Origin: Adiantum capillus-veneris
Lineage: Eukaryota; Streptophyta; Polypodiopsida; Polypodiales; Pteridaceae
Direction: 5' to 3'
Assembly: GCA_014529385.2 (NCBI GenBank)
Contig: CM043964.1
Coordinates: 106,766,087 to 106,830,086, forward strand
Length of the DNA stretch: 64,000 nt
Part shown: piece by piece, positions 10,486 through 20,985 of the stretch
Position numbering within the stretch: the stretch's first letter is position 1
How the letters are laid out: each line of letters opens with the position of its first letter
The notes under the pieces: generated by a model
Told to the model about the DNA's origin: nothing
Seen by the model: the letters and a program-made list of their open reading frames with translations, nothing else
Databases searched by the model: none
Translations under genes and position numbers: made by a program

Positions 10486-13400
10486 CTACCCTACACCTAA
10501 CTGCTTGCGAAAATGCGCAAAGCTCTCTGAGGGAAGTCCTTTTGTAAGTAGATCAGCAGGATTTTCTGTGGTGTGAACTTTGACAAGCTAAAGTTGCTTA
10601 TCCTCGAGCATTTCCTTGATGAAATGATACTTCACATCCACATGCTTTGTCTTTGAGTGATAAACTGGATTGCGAGCCAATTGTATAGCACTTTGACTAT
10701 CACAATATAACATAGGCATCTCTTCTTTGATTCCCAAATCTGTTACTAGTTGATTAAGCCAAATTGATTCTTTGCATGCCTCTGATGCTACAACATATTC
10801 AGCCTCTGTAGTAGACTGAGTAACACAATCTTGTAATCTAGAACGCCATGATACTGCTCCACCAGCCAATGTAAAGACATACCCTGACGTAGACCTTCGG
10901 TTGTCTAAGTCACCTGCATAATCTGAGTCTGTAAAACCCTTTACACTTAGCTCCTGACTCCCATAGCATATACGCATACTCTTTGTAGCTTTCAGGTATC
11001 TCAATATTCCTTTCACTGCCTCCCAATGTTTCTTGCCTGGGTTTGACATGTATCGACTTACTACTCCCACTGCAAATGCAATGTCTGGGCGAGTAGCAAT
11101 CATTGCATACATCAAACTACCCACTACAGACGCATATGGAATCTTATCCATTTCAGCCTGTTCTTCCTCAGACACAGGACAATCTTGTTTGCTAAGTTTC
11201 ACATATGGTGGCAATGGAACACTCAGTGCCTTTCCCTTCTCCATATTGAAACGTTGCAAAACCTTGTCAATATACTCTGTTTGAGATAACCAAATCAACT
11301 TCTTTGATCTGTCTCTCTCAATGCGCATACCAAGTATATGACTTGCCTCACCCATGTCTTTCATGTCAAACGATTTTGCCATCTTTGACTTCAAAGCTGA
11401 AATTTCTTCCAAGTGCTTGCCAACAATCAACATGTCATCCACATACAAAATAAGGATCAGCCAACTGCCATCCTTAGCCTTCTTTGTATATAGACAATGA
11501 TCGAACTCACTACGTTTGTAGCCTTGAGAAAGCATAAACTTGTGGAATTTATGGTACCATGCCCTCGGTGATTGTTTTAAGCCATAAAGACTCTTTAACA
11601 ACTGGCATACCCAATCTTCCTTGCCTTTCTCAACAAACCCTTCTGGCTGCTGCATGTAAATTTCCACATCTAAATCACCATGCAAGAACGCTGTCTTGAC
11701 ATCTATTTGGTGCAACACCAAATCTAATATGGAAACCAATGCAAGAAAGCATCTCAATGTAGTCATCTTGACCACCAGAGAGAAGACTTCATCAAAGTCA
11801 ATGCCTTGTTCTTGCTTAAAGCCCTTGGCAACAAGCCTTGCTTTGTACTTTGGTTGACTATCATGAGCGGTGATCTTATACCTGTAAACCCATTTACAGG
11901 GTAGAGCCTTTTTGCCCCGTGGTAATTTAACTAGCTTCCATGTCTGGTTTTTATGTAGAGCTGTCATCTCTGACTGCATGGCCAATTGCCAATTCCCGGA
12001 GTCCTTCATTTGCACTGCTTCCTTGTAACATGAAGGCTCATTGCAATCAGTCAACATGACATAGTTCATAGATGGAACAAACCTATCAAGAGGTCGCGTG
12101 ACACGTCCAGATCTGCGCACAATAGGTGGCTCAGGCTCAGCCACAACCTGTGGTTCCACTCTATCCTGTCCTTGCTCCTCTTGAGCCCTGACATTTTGTC
12201 TTGCACGTGCAGGTCCATCTTCTTGGAAGACAACTCTTCTAATCTCCTCAACCCTCTCTGGTTTAGAATGATATTTGGATTCATTAAAGTGAACATCATT
12301 GCTGCGGACAACCTTTCTGGATTCGGGATCCCAAAGTCTGTACCCCATCTCACCAGAATTACCATAGCCTAGAAAGATGCACTTTCTACTCTTTGGCTCA
12401 AGTTTGTTCCTAAATTCTTTTAAAACGTGAGTATATGCCTCACAGCCAAAGACTCTGAGATGCTTGTATGAGGGCACCTTGCCTGACCATACCATCTCTG
12501 GCATTGAATCCTTCTGCAAAACCTTGCTAGGAGATCTATTTACAAGATGAACAGCTGTTGATACAGCTTCAGCCCAAAACCCATTTGGCAGCTGTGCATT
12601 AGACAACATACTTCTGACCTTCTCTTGTATGGTCCTATTCATCCTCTCAGCAACACCATTTTGAGGAGGATTGTAAGGAGCAGTAAGTTCACGTTTTATA
12701 CCTTTTGACTCACAAAAGTCCTGAAAGGCCTTTGAAACATACTCTCCACCATTGTCAGTGCGTAAGCATTTAAGCTTCTTGCCACTCTGATTCTCCACAA
12801 GTGTCACAAACATTTTGAAAACACTAAACGCTTCATCCTTGTGCTTGAGAAAGTAAACCCATACTTTCCTCGAGTAATCATCTATAAATGTCATAAAGTA
12901 AGAAGCTCCCCCTAGAGATAGGTTAGGCATAGGTCCACTCAAATCACTATGAACAAGTGCCAACTGTGTATCTCTTCTACTGCTTCTATGCTTATGTGGC
13001 TGCTGTGTTTGCTTACCATACAGACAATGTTCACAGAATTCAAAATCATTAAATGAAAATCCAGGCAAATAAACAGAACGAGACAAGATTTCCATTCCCT
13101 TCTTGGACATATGTCCTAACCGGCTATGCCACAAAGAAACGTTCGGCTGCTCGGTTACATTGATTACATTTTTAGAGACATTTGATACATAAATCATGTA
13201 AAGTCCTCCAGACTTTACTCCATGTGCTACTGTCATAGAACCCTTGGATATCTTCCACATGTTCTGTCCAAAAGTGGTGACGTAGCCAACATCATCAAGT
13301 AAACCTGTGCTGATCAAGCTCTTTGTAATTGCAGGAACATGTCTCACATTCTTCAGCGTGAAAGAAGAGCCATTCGGAAACTTCAATTGAACATCTCCAA

Positions 13401-14466
13401 CACCTAAGATCTCACATGTCTGCCCATTGCCTAGCCGAACATGATCTTTAGTGGTCACATAAGAGGTAAACCACTCCTTGTTTGGAGACACATGAAGTGA
13501 TGCCCCTGAGTCTATAATCCAGTCACTCAGTGCATTTCCATCAAATGATGTAAGAAGAGCTGAGTCCATTGTATTCTTCAAGAAGTAGATGTCTCCTGAC
13601 ACTAGACTGTCATCCTCTGCAACAGTGTTTGTCACATTTATTTCTTGAATCTTCACTAAGGACTTGTTCTTCTCACCATGGTCTTCAGCTTTCTCTTTGC
13701 CTTTTTCTGCTTTCCATTCTCTGCAATCTCTTTTTATGTGACCCTTCTTGCCACAATGGTAGCATTCTATGTCACTGTTGCCTTTAGCACTGCGGGACTT
13801 GCTACGAGACTGATTCCTCTTTCCACCTTTGTAATTTTCTTTGGTCCTTCCCCTGACAACTAAGGCTGTTCCTTTGCCTTTGTCCATTGTCTTTCAATTG
13901 GTTTCTTCAGTAAGCAGACTTCCTTCTACACCTGCTATGTTCAAACCATCTGGAGGTGCAGAATTACTCAAAGCTGTGCGAAAAGTGTCCCAACTTTCCG
14001 GCAATGTGATCAACAGGAACATAGCTCTAACAGGTTCATCAAAATTGACACCTTGAGCTGACAATTGACTGTAGATTGTGTTGAATTCATTCAGATGATT
14101 GGACATAGGTGTCCCTTCTTTCATCTTCAAGTCAACAAGCTTCTTAAGCCAGTATACCTGTGAAGCTGCACTCTGCTTCTCATAAAGATCACTCAGCTTT
14201 AACCATGCTTGATAAGCCAACATCTCGTCTGCTACATTGAAGTAAACGCTTTCTGCCAAAGTCAGCATAATGGTAGAAAGTGCCAATTCATCCATTTCGC
14301 TCCATTCATCTTCGTCCATATCTTCTGGTTTTATCCCCTTGAGCTTTATAGGTTTTATCTGCTTCTTTTGTACCAACACGTGCCAAATCTTCTTCTTCCA
14401 CAATGGGAAATTGGTTCCATCCAGCTTCTTGATATTGTAAAGAGCAGTGTCCTGTGATCCAGCCAT
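10486..14466 (-). pseudogene. Copia Gag-Pol polyprotein, two in-frame stops
   Basis: One reading frame runs from the ATG at 14466 to the TAG at 10486, with stops only at 13894-13896 (TGA) and 10588-10590 (TAG). The first 190 codons are a copia-type gag (starting MAGSQDTALYNIKKLDG). After the TGA, counting from the ATG at 13887, come a zinc knuckle C-x2-C-x4-H-x4-C (about residues 42-55), the protease DSGAS (about 126), the integrase HSRLGH and its DD(E) core including RTDNGGEY, the reverse transcriptase with YVDDMLIVGK, and RNase H with TDSDYAGD and TKHVDVKYHF. After the TAG the usual tail continues (ENPADLLTKGLPSESF). Domains are otherwise intact, so the copy is recently disabled or marginally active. 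Readthrough of the TGA cannot be excluded. Confidence 0.93.
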
Positions 14467-15516
14467 AGCTACGCTTCACAGTAGTTTACTTTCCTTGGAA
14501 AAATTCAGCAGAGTTTCCCCTGTAAACTGACCTCTTAACCAATATCAACCTGTCAAATGAACCAAGAAAGCTTCAGACTATGCATAAATTTCGGCAGAGT
14601 CTCCTTTGTAAAATGGCTCTGGTGTACTCAAAAAACAGACCAAAAACAGCTCAAAAACACATTGTCTCTCTGACACTGTAAGTTGCGGGTAAACCTGTCC
14701 TGCACCTGTACTGTCTCTGACTGGCCTGTCACTGTCCTGTAAGCATAGACTGCGACAATGCCTCCAAGGCAGTAAAGCAAAGATGCAATTCCAACTGTCT
14801 AACTCACAGTCAATACATCCTAGCTGTCTATCTAAGGGTGCTCGAGGGATCGCTCCAAGACCTGTATCACCGAAAGGATCTCAACATTCGAGAATCCCCG
14901 AGCTCAATAAAACCTCACTCGACCCTCAACAAAGGCTGCAGTAAATCTGACAGTACATAGACTTCCCACAAAGTCATACATCCACAAATTTCCCACTGTA
15001 TGCAGTAACCGCTGCGGCGGTTGTTTGCTGCGTGACTCACAGCCAGCAAACCCTCAACAAACATACATCATCTCTGACAATACATCCCATGTGGAAGTAC
15101 CTGCAATGTCAGGATGAAATCTGGAATATCAAGCAGCAAACACAAGCTACCTGATGAACTAGTGGATGTCGCTTGCAGTCTGTGTGTGGATGCGCCCGTG
15201 TCGTATGTGACACGCCTCCAAGAACTATGAGCCGTCCTTCGATGTGTAGACAGCCACAAATCAACACTCTGGGACTGTCGATATCCTCAGCACCTGCAGT
15301 CGTAGGCCGAAAACCCCAAATTTGCAGAGTCGGATCTGCACCCGTCGAGACCACGTAGTCGAAAATGGCCTGCGCAGACCTTTGTCGAAGCCGAACGGTG
15401 GCCGAGATGACCTCAGAATGATGAGATTTGGGGCCGTGTCTTCGCCTGTCGAATTTCACTCCAATCTGAGTTGGTGACTCTAGCCTCCTGGAGTGCTGCC
15501 CCGAGCCTCGATCTGA

Positions 15517-15528
15517 GCTCTGATACCA
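15517..15528 (-). promoter_or_regulatory. Primer-binding site (tRNA-iMet) of copia element
   Basis: TGGTATCAGAGC on the minus strand lies two bases inside the 5' LTR and is complementary to the 3' end of initiator tRNA-Met. Confidence 0.93.
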
Positions 15529-15530
15529 GT

Positions 15531-15722
15531 TGAAGGAGTACGAGCGAAAGTGCGACGCGAGAGAGAGTGCGAGAAGAAGAGCACGACGATATGGTGAACT
15601 CGCTCTACTATAATGTGTAGAGCATAGTGAGTTCTTATTAGGTTTTTACAAAAGAATATGTGTACATACCTGGCGGCCCGCCCGCTTACCTGGGCGACCA
15701 CATTGGGCTTTATACCCCAACA
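15531..15722 (-). repeat. 5' LTR of copia element
   Basis: 192 bases, with TATAAA near its start on the minus strand (about 15709-15714). The three differences from the 3' LTR lie within the first 24 bases on the plus strand and at one site in the CCCGCCC block. Confidence 0.95.
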
Positions 15723-17052
15723 CTAAAGACCATAAAGTGCATGCTTGGATGCAAACAAGGTGCAAATTCTTTACTTCCCTGTCCATTCTGTACGAAAGGG
15801 CACAAGACAAGTCGAGCAACTCAAGTGGAAGGTCAGGACGAAGATAATGATGACCATATAAATAGGGAGTGGCAAACTTTGGTTCTTTCATGTGATATGC
15901 TGCAGGTGCCCAATAGGGATAGCAAAGATCCTGGGTGGAACCCCATAATTCCCTTCTCCCTCAACAATGTTCACTTTTGTACATTGCATGCGTTTATGCG
16001 AATATTTGATAGGATCCTAAAGGATCACATTGATTATTCTTTCACAATGAAGCCCCTTCAACGGTCAAAAGACTCCTTGCAGGGGGTGGAGACGCTCCTT
16101 AATGAGATTGGATGTCACGGATCAAGGGTGAACATTGTAGCAGAGACTTGTAGGGAGAAGACATATGAGGTGGCACAGAAGGTTTCCATGAATGGAGCCA
16201 AGGCACGTCGATTTTTCAAGAAGATGTCAAAGTCTCCAATGCAGGTATCCAAGGCAAGTGTCGATCTAGCAAGTAAGAAGCGGTGGGAGTTGTGGAAAGA
16301 TTTGTGTTCATGCACGATGGACAAAGATCCCAATGTGGAGGTTGCTAACCAACGCAAGCTAGTATGGTCATCCTTTCAAAAGGTTGTGCAATTGATGAAT
16401 CTTTCAAGCACCACCGTTGAGCAGCGAGAGGAGTTCAAGAAGGTGCTTTAAGAATTCACAAAGGCCGCTAAGGACGGATGGTCTGAAAGCAAGATTACAC
16501 ACTACATGGTTTGTTTTAACGGACTTAATACATATGCAATGTTTGAAAATGCAACTTTTCTATTCGCTTATCTCCTTTTCGGTTGTTTTAGCACATTCAC
16601 TATGCGCATGGTGCATACTTCATGGACCGCTATGGTTCGCTTGATATATGGAGTACACAAGGCATGGAGAAGTCCCACTATCGAGCAAAAGGAGTCTACT
16701 TCAAGAATACTCGGCATGGTGGTGGTAGTTCACACTCCAACTACCTCCAAGAGATATTTAACTGGTTTTTTAGGCACACCTTTGGGAGAACTCGTACTAT
16801 TGAGAAAGCAAGAGAATCGATGTTAGCAAAGCAGTTACGCAACGCTTCCCGTACTGCAGCATCCGAGAAGTGGAAACGCTCGCGAGCGTCCCTGGGCCGT
16901 GAAGCTTGGCGTGCAACTAAATATCGAAAAGGCAGCTTTGGGCGTCGCATCAGCCGTCCGCATGATCCACGTTTAGTTGTTAAATTCAATTGCTTTATTT
17001 GAGTTTCACTCAATTGGCCGCATAGTGTGAAAGGGCCCAAATCTCAAAAAAA

Positions 17053-17062
17053 CCTATTTAAA
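17053..17062 (+). promoter_or_regulatory. TATA-like box upstream of histone H3-like gene
   Basis: CTATTTAAAGG lies about 50 bases before the ATG of the H3-like gene and 50 bases after the stop of the transposase-like gene. It is the only TATA-like match in this short spacer. Confidence 0.4.
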
Positions 17063-17106
17063 GGTTGAAGGGGCTCATTTTGTCATTTTCCCTACTAGGT
17101 GCTACC

Positions 17107-17970
17107 ATGGCAAGAACAAAACAAACGGCTAGGATTGCATATCCAGAGGGGCCGGATGGTCAACGACTCAAAGGTATAGCAACAAAAGCTGGAACTTCAC
17201 AAGCTCAAGGTGAAGTCCACACAAAAGAAGCTGGAGCTTCAAATCAGCATGGCCAGTCCTCTACAGTAGCAAAAGAGAGACGGAAGCATCGCCTTGTTGT
17301 CTATTCATCGGACTCCAACGATTCTGATGGCAACAGGGAGGATGAGAGCGACCAGGGCAAAGAAACAAACAGCCAAAAGCAACCATCAGAAGGCTCCAAA
17401 GAGACGCAAACGGATGAAGATGCCCCATGGGTTGGCGTCCAAATACAAACTTATCAGGCTCACATGTCTATTGGGGGTAAGACACTTCCTAAAGGGAGTG
17501 GACCTACACCATCACATTCGGTCAATAGTGAAGAGCACGAATCAGATGGAGAGTGGGTGGAATGAGATTATGAGGTGTTGGAAGTGCCTGTGCAGAAAAA
17601 AAAGAGAAAGATCATTGTCTACAAGAAGAGGAAGCAAGCTGCCCCGACTCGTGCCAAAAATGCACCTCCACGTCGACCTCAGAAGGTACGAAAGCGCAGC
17701 CATGCTTTTGCGGAGATTCGACACTATCAAAAGAGCACCGAGCTCTTGATTCGGAGGGCCCCTTTTGCAAGGCTATGCACGGAGGTTTTGCAATTGTACA
17801 ACACTCAGTTTTGGATGGGCGCCGTGGCCATAGAGGCAGTCCAAGAGGCAGCAGAGCAATATTTAACTGGCATATTCGAGGATTCTAACCTCTCTGCCAT
17901 CCATGCAAAGCGTGTAACCATTATGCCCAAGGATATGCAGCTTGCTCGCCGTTTGCACCATGAGGAGTAG
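17107..17970 (+). pseudogene. Histone H3-like protein with a very long N-terminal tail (one in-frame TGA)
   Basis: The frame has 287 codons. It starts MARTKQTAR, identical to the first residues of canonical H3, followed by GIATKAG, which recalls the H3 K23 region. About 165 residues of charged, serine-rich, low-complexity tail follow. From about residue 199 to the end it is a histone fold: [15 protein letters not shown] (alpha N), [17 protein letters not shown] and [14 protein letters not shown] match H3 closely. The segment from the first helix to FED has the same length as H3, with no CENH3-type loop 1 extension. A TGA at 17563-17565 (codon 153) splits the frame, with no frameshift; both halves keep H3-like sequence. 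The start context gctaccATGG is good. It sits 105 bases behind the transposase-like gene on the same strand. It may be a pseudogene, a TGA-readthrough protein, or carry a recent mutation. Confidence 0.85.
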
Positions 17971-18013
17971 CTTGTAATTAGGCATCAACCTTTTTGTATT
18001 TACGGAACTCCAA

Positions 18014-18127
18014 GATTGGGAAGAATTTGAATACAAGCGTCTTTTGATTGTATATCCCACTCTGTGCATTGTATTGGGAAGAATTTGAATATAATCGTCT
18101 TTTATTGTATACCCCACTGCGCATTGT
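18014..18127. repeat. 59-base tandem duplication after the H3-like gene
   Basis: Two units begin ATTGGGAAGAATTTGAATA and end GCATTGT. They lie just downstream of the stop codon and are probably within the 3' untranslated region. Confidence 0.8.
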
Positions 18128-18355
18128 ATTGTTTTAATTCTGTACCATGCAATGTAGCACTGGTTCAACTTTTGTCTACCTTCTATTGTATGTATGTAGC
18201 CATTAGCTTGTTATTGTGAAAAATTGCCTACGTTTAGCACCTTGGCTAAGTGGGGCATGCACTTCCTGGTGTATCCATGCTATGTGACTCACTATTGCAT
18301 GGCAAAAACATCTACAAAGTGTTGAAAATGGCTTGGAATTCCCCCAAATTGGCTA

Positions 18356-18419
18356 CCACAAGGGCGCGCATTTGGGGCTTCCAGAGGCCTATGGATGGAC
18401 ATAAAGAGCGCCCTTGTGG
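18356..18419. repeat. Hairpin 1, CCACAAGGGCGC arms
   Basis: Twelve-base perfect arms CCACAAGGGCGC (18356-18367) and GCGCCCTTGTGG (18408-18419) enclose a 40-base loop. The arm sequence is shared with hairpin 2. Confidence 0.85.
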
Positions 18420-18558
18420 CAGCCTTTCCTAGTGCTTTCCAGACACTTTCCAGTGGTTTCCAGACAATTTTGACAAGCAATAAGTATGTTTTGTTTGCTT
18501 CAATGCTTCAATTAGCATAGATGCTGCTGGCAATCATCCCCCCTTAGTCCATGTCAGT

Positions 18559-18790
18559 CCTATACTCCAAAAAGGGCTTAGATATTGCCACAAAGTTTAC
18601 TCTTGTGGTTTGTTAATACAACTTTAGGTATCTGGGGCAAGATGGGCTTAAGGTTACCTGGTCACTCTGTTTTGTAACTGGGTATGTTCCTATACTCCAA
18701 AAAGGGCTTAGATATTGCCACAGTTTACTCTTGTGGTTTGTTGATACAACTTTAGGTATCTGGGGCAAGATGGGCTTAAGGTTACCTGGG
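18559..18790. repeat. Direct repeat of about 100 bases, two copies
   Basis: Copies at 18559-18661 and 18689-18790 share CCTATACTCCAAAAAGGGCT at the start and AAGGTTACCTGG at the end. They are separated by 27 bases. Confidence 0.9.
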
Positions 18791-18880
18791 TATCCATGTC
18801 TTTCTCTTTTGCAACTGGGTATTAATGTCTTGTCACTCTGTTTTGTACCTGGGTATGCTCTTAGATGTGTCCAATTTCAT

Positions 18881-18950
18881 CTGCCACAAGGGCGTGCATT
18901 TGCACAGTTTATCAGCTGATGGAAAGCCCCAATGCGCGCCCTTGTGGCAG
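18881..18950. repeat. Hairpin 2, 20-base arms
   Basis: CTGCCACAAGGGCGTGCATT (18881-18900) pairs with 18931-18950 at 19 of 20 positions around a 30-base loop. The core CCACAAGGGCG is the same as in hairpin 1. Confidence 0.88.
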
Positions 18951-19232
18951 CATATTTTAGGGACTTCCAAGCTCTTTACTAGGCACATACATAACTTTGG
19001 AAGCCTAGATATAACAAAGTATGCATTTTTTAAATTTTAATGCCTGCCAGACCCTTTAGTAGTCATAGGAGAAATTATGGTGCTTCTCATACACAATGGA
19101 AGCCCAACATATAAGAAATTCAAAACCTTGCAAGAAAGAGAGTCATAGACAGCAAAAAGTAGTTTCATTAAAGAAATCAATGCTTTACATGATATCCGGC
19201 TTTTGCTTTAGGATCTTTCTAATTACAATTTT

Positions 19233-20740
19233 CTAGCGCTTGGCCTTTTGGGGTGGCTCCCTGTTAAGTAAAGTGGTTGTGATTTCTTGGGTGTCATTAA
19301 CCCCTACAGCTTGGTTCATGCCGACATGGGCAATAAGGCGCCTACGAAAGTTTACACCGAAAGTGGATATTGCAAAATCTTTCTTTACAAGCACTACAAG
19401 GTTGGCCGTTTGGGCAAGTGTTATTAAACACAACGCCTTGGAGAGTGAACGGAGAGCAAAAATGTTGTAGCGACCATTGGGAGAGTAGTCGGCATGGACA
19501 AACACCACGACACCAGTGGGAAGTGTGCCGAGGTAGTGAGCAAGTGCCGCTTGAGGTCCGAACGGCATCCTCCTCCCCCCTGACCATTGCGCCCAGGCGT
19601 CAACCTCCAGAACATCCTGCAGAACATAGGTTTTCTGAGATATGGCACAGAATTATCATATAACATTAACAAAATCATTTGTAACAATCAAATGTAAGTG
19701 AGCATCTATACCTCTTGTCTACGATCCTCCTCATCGGCATCTGGGTGCAAGTAAAGATCCACGCTTGACTTCCCCTTTGGATCAAGCAAAACAGGTGTTG
19801 CAGCAGGTGGTGGTGAATCCACTCTTGTGCGTTTAGCCAAACACATGGCTTGCACGGCCACAAACTCCTCCTCAGAGACCTTGGCCTGCTCGGCCGCTGC
19901 CACCTCGGCTTGTGCGATCGCCACTGTGTCCGCCAAAGTATTCCCCATGGGCAATAGGAGATCATCGTCATAGGAGGTGGTGGTATCAAGATCAAACTTG
20001 CCATGGGCATCGAGGATGGCGAAACACTCATCCATGCGAAGCTCAAAGGATTTCTCCAGATCGTGCATAAACACAAACTCCTCCCCACCCACCACAATGG
20101 AGGAGAAGCGGGTAATCTCTACCTCGGGGATGGCATCCCGTGTGGTGATTCCTTCTGGCGGTCCGGAGGATGAACCGACTGATGGAGAGGCCTCCAAGAG
20201 GCCTTGAATCCCTACAGGATAGGTCAAGGCAAGCGTCCTCTCCTCTGCGGATGAGTCAATGGCCACGGGCTTGGGGTCCTTCAGATCAGCCAATACCCCG
20301 TCGATCTGCAAGTGAGGTAGCACTACGTCAGGGCCTGCTGGGCACTCGTGAAGGAGGAAGATCATTATGGCCTGAACAGAGAAAAAAGTGTTTCCGATCC
20401 TTCCCTTACGCATTGCTCGCACATCATCAGCTTCAAGCCGCACATATTGTCCGACGGGTTGTGCTATGGTGGCAAAGCGTGCAAGCCGCTGATGAAATGG
20501 CCTGTCCCCTTGGTAGATGTGGTGGAGAAGGCCTTCAGGGACCCATTTCCCTAGCCGGTTTGGTAACTCAACAATGAATCTCCCCATGCACGTGGAAATG
20601 TATGAAGTAATGTGCTCAAGAGATTGAGAGTGGAGGGTCAAGGTGGTTTCCAAATCGGGTTGGGTTGATGCTTGAAGCTCAGGGCGATTTGCATGCCCAA
20701 CCTCAGTAAGGAATGCATCTAAAGCACTAGTAGCAGCCAT
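19233..20740 (-). CDS. Unrecognised 470-residue protein, two exons
   Basis: The exon from the ATG at 20740 to 19712 is joined over a 95-base intron (GTATAG...CTGCAG, 19711-19617) to the exon 19616-19233; the join keeps frame and gives about 470 residues without a stop. The protein starts MAATSALDAFLTEVG. Its middle is helical with acidic stretches, a basic patch AKRTRVDSPPP could be a nuclear signal, and the C-terminal 130 residues include GVVVFVHADYSPNGRYN. I recognise no family. It is convergent to the H3-like gene and transcribed in the same direction as the next gene upstream, which fits an accessory protein of the surrounding element. Intact frame, no transposon domains seen. Confidence 0.65.
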
Positions 20741-20985
20741 TTCTTCTCTTTGCGTGATTGGGTATGCTAGGTCTCTCTGCAATGCTGGGATGAAAATGGT
20801 GAAATGAGGAGGTGGTCCTCCTTATATAGACATATTCCATCTCGAAAAAAATAAAAAATATGCATTTAAAAAATAAATTTACACCACCTTAAAACTCAAG
20901 TACAAAATCAAGTACAACACCTTAAAACTTTTCAAAATCTTTAATAAAATATCCAATATATAAACGATTAAAGTTACAAGCCAAT

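Larger units (their letters stand above)
10205..15722 (-). mobile_element. Complete Ty1/copia retrotransposon with 192-base LTRs
   Basis: The 5518-base element is bounded by two 192-base LTRs differing at three positions. It is flanked by a perfect five-base duplication CTAAA (10200-10204 and 15723-15727). The tRNA-iMet primer site, polypurine tract and gag-pol are all in place on the minus strand. The internal order protease, integrase, reverse transcriptase, RNase H is that of copia. It is young by LTR divergence, and it inserted into an exon of the transposase-like gene. A non-coding leader of about 1 kb separates the 5' LTR from gag. Confidence 0.96.
8570..17002 (+). pseudogene. Transposase-like gene, spliced, split by copia insertion
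   Basis: I do not recognise a named family, but the protein can be followed across introns. A coiled-coil-like segment (about 8900-9150) is followed by an intron at 9151-9217, an exon at 9218-9780, an intron at 9781-9852 and an exon at 9853-10204. The copia element then interrupts codon LK exactly at its CTAAA duplication. The frame resumes at 15728 and runs to 16508, with an in-frame TAA at 16449-16451. An intron at 16509-16591 precedes the last exon 16592-17002. All four introns or breaks rejoin in frame. Segments such as FVLKLDECV, VEWHLGGDLKTIKC, NNVHFCTLHA and WSTQGMEKSHY are spaced like an RNase H-fold DDE transposase; the acidic residues in them are candidates for catalysis (inference). 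A CxxC pair (CPFC) follows the second block. The 5' exon near 8570-8850 is uncertain. Confidence 0.6.
17971..19232. other. Spacer between convergent gene pairs
   Basis: No gene is seen. It holds two tandem duplications and two related hairpins, listed separately, between the ends of the left and right gene pairs. Confidence 0.6.

Noticed and set aside
15660-15722. A methionine start for the protein at 15723-16451
   Set aside because: That start lies within the copia LTR. The true coding sequence continues from the exon ending at 10204, joined through the CTAAA duplication.
17107-17970. Calling the H3-like gene a centromeric H3 (CENH3)
   Set aside because: The segment from the first helix to FED has the same length as ordinary H3, with no loop 1 extension, and the N-terminus keeps MARTKQTAR, which CENH3 proteins normally lose.
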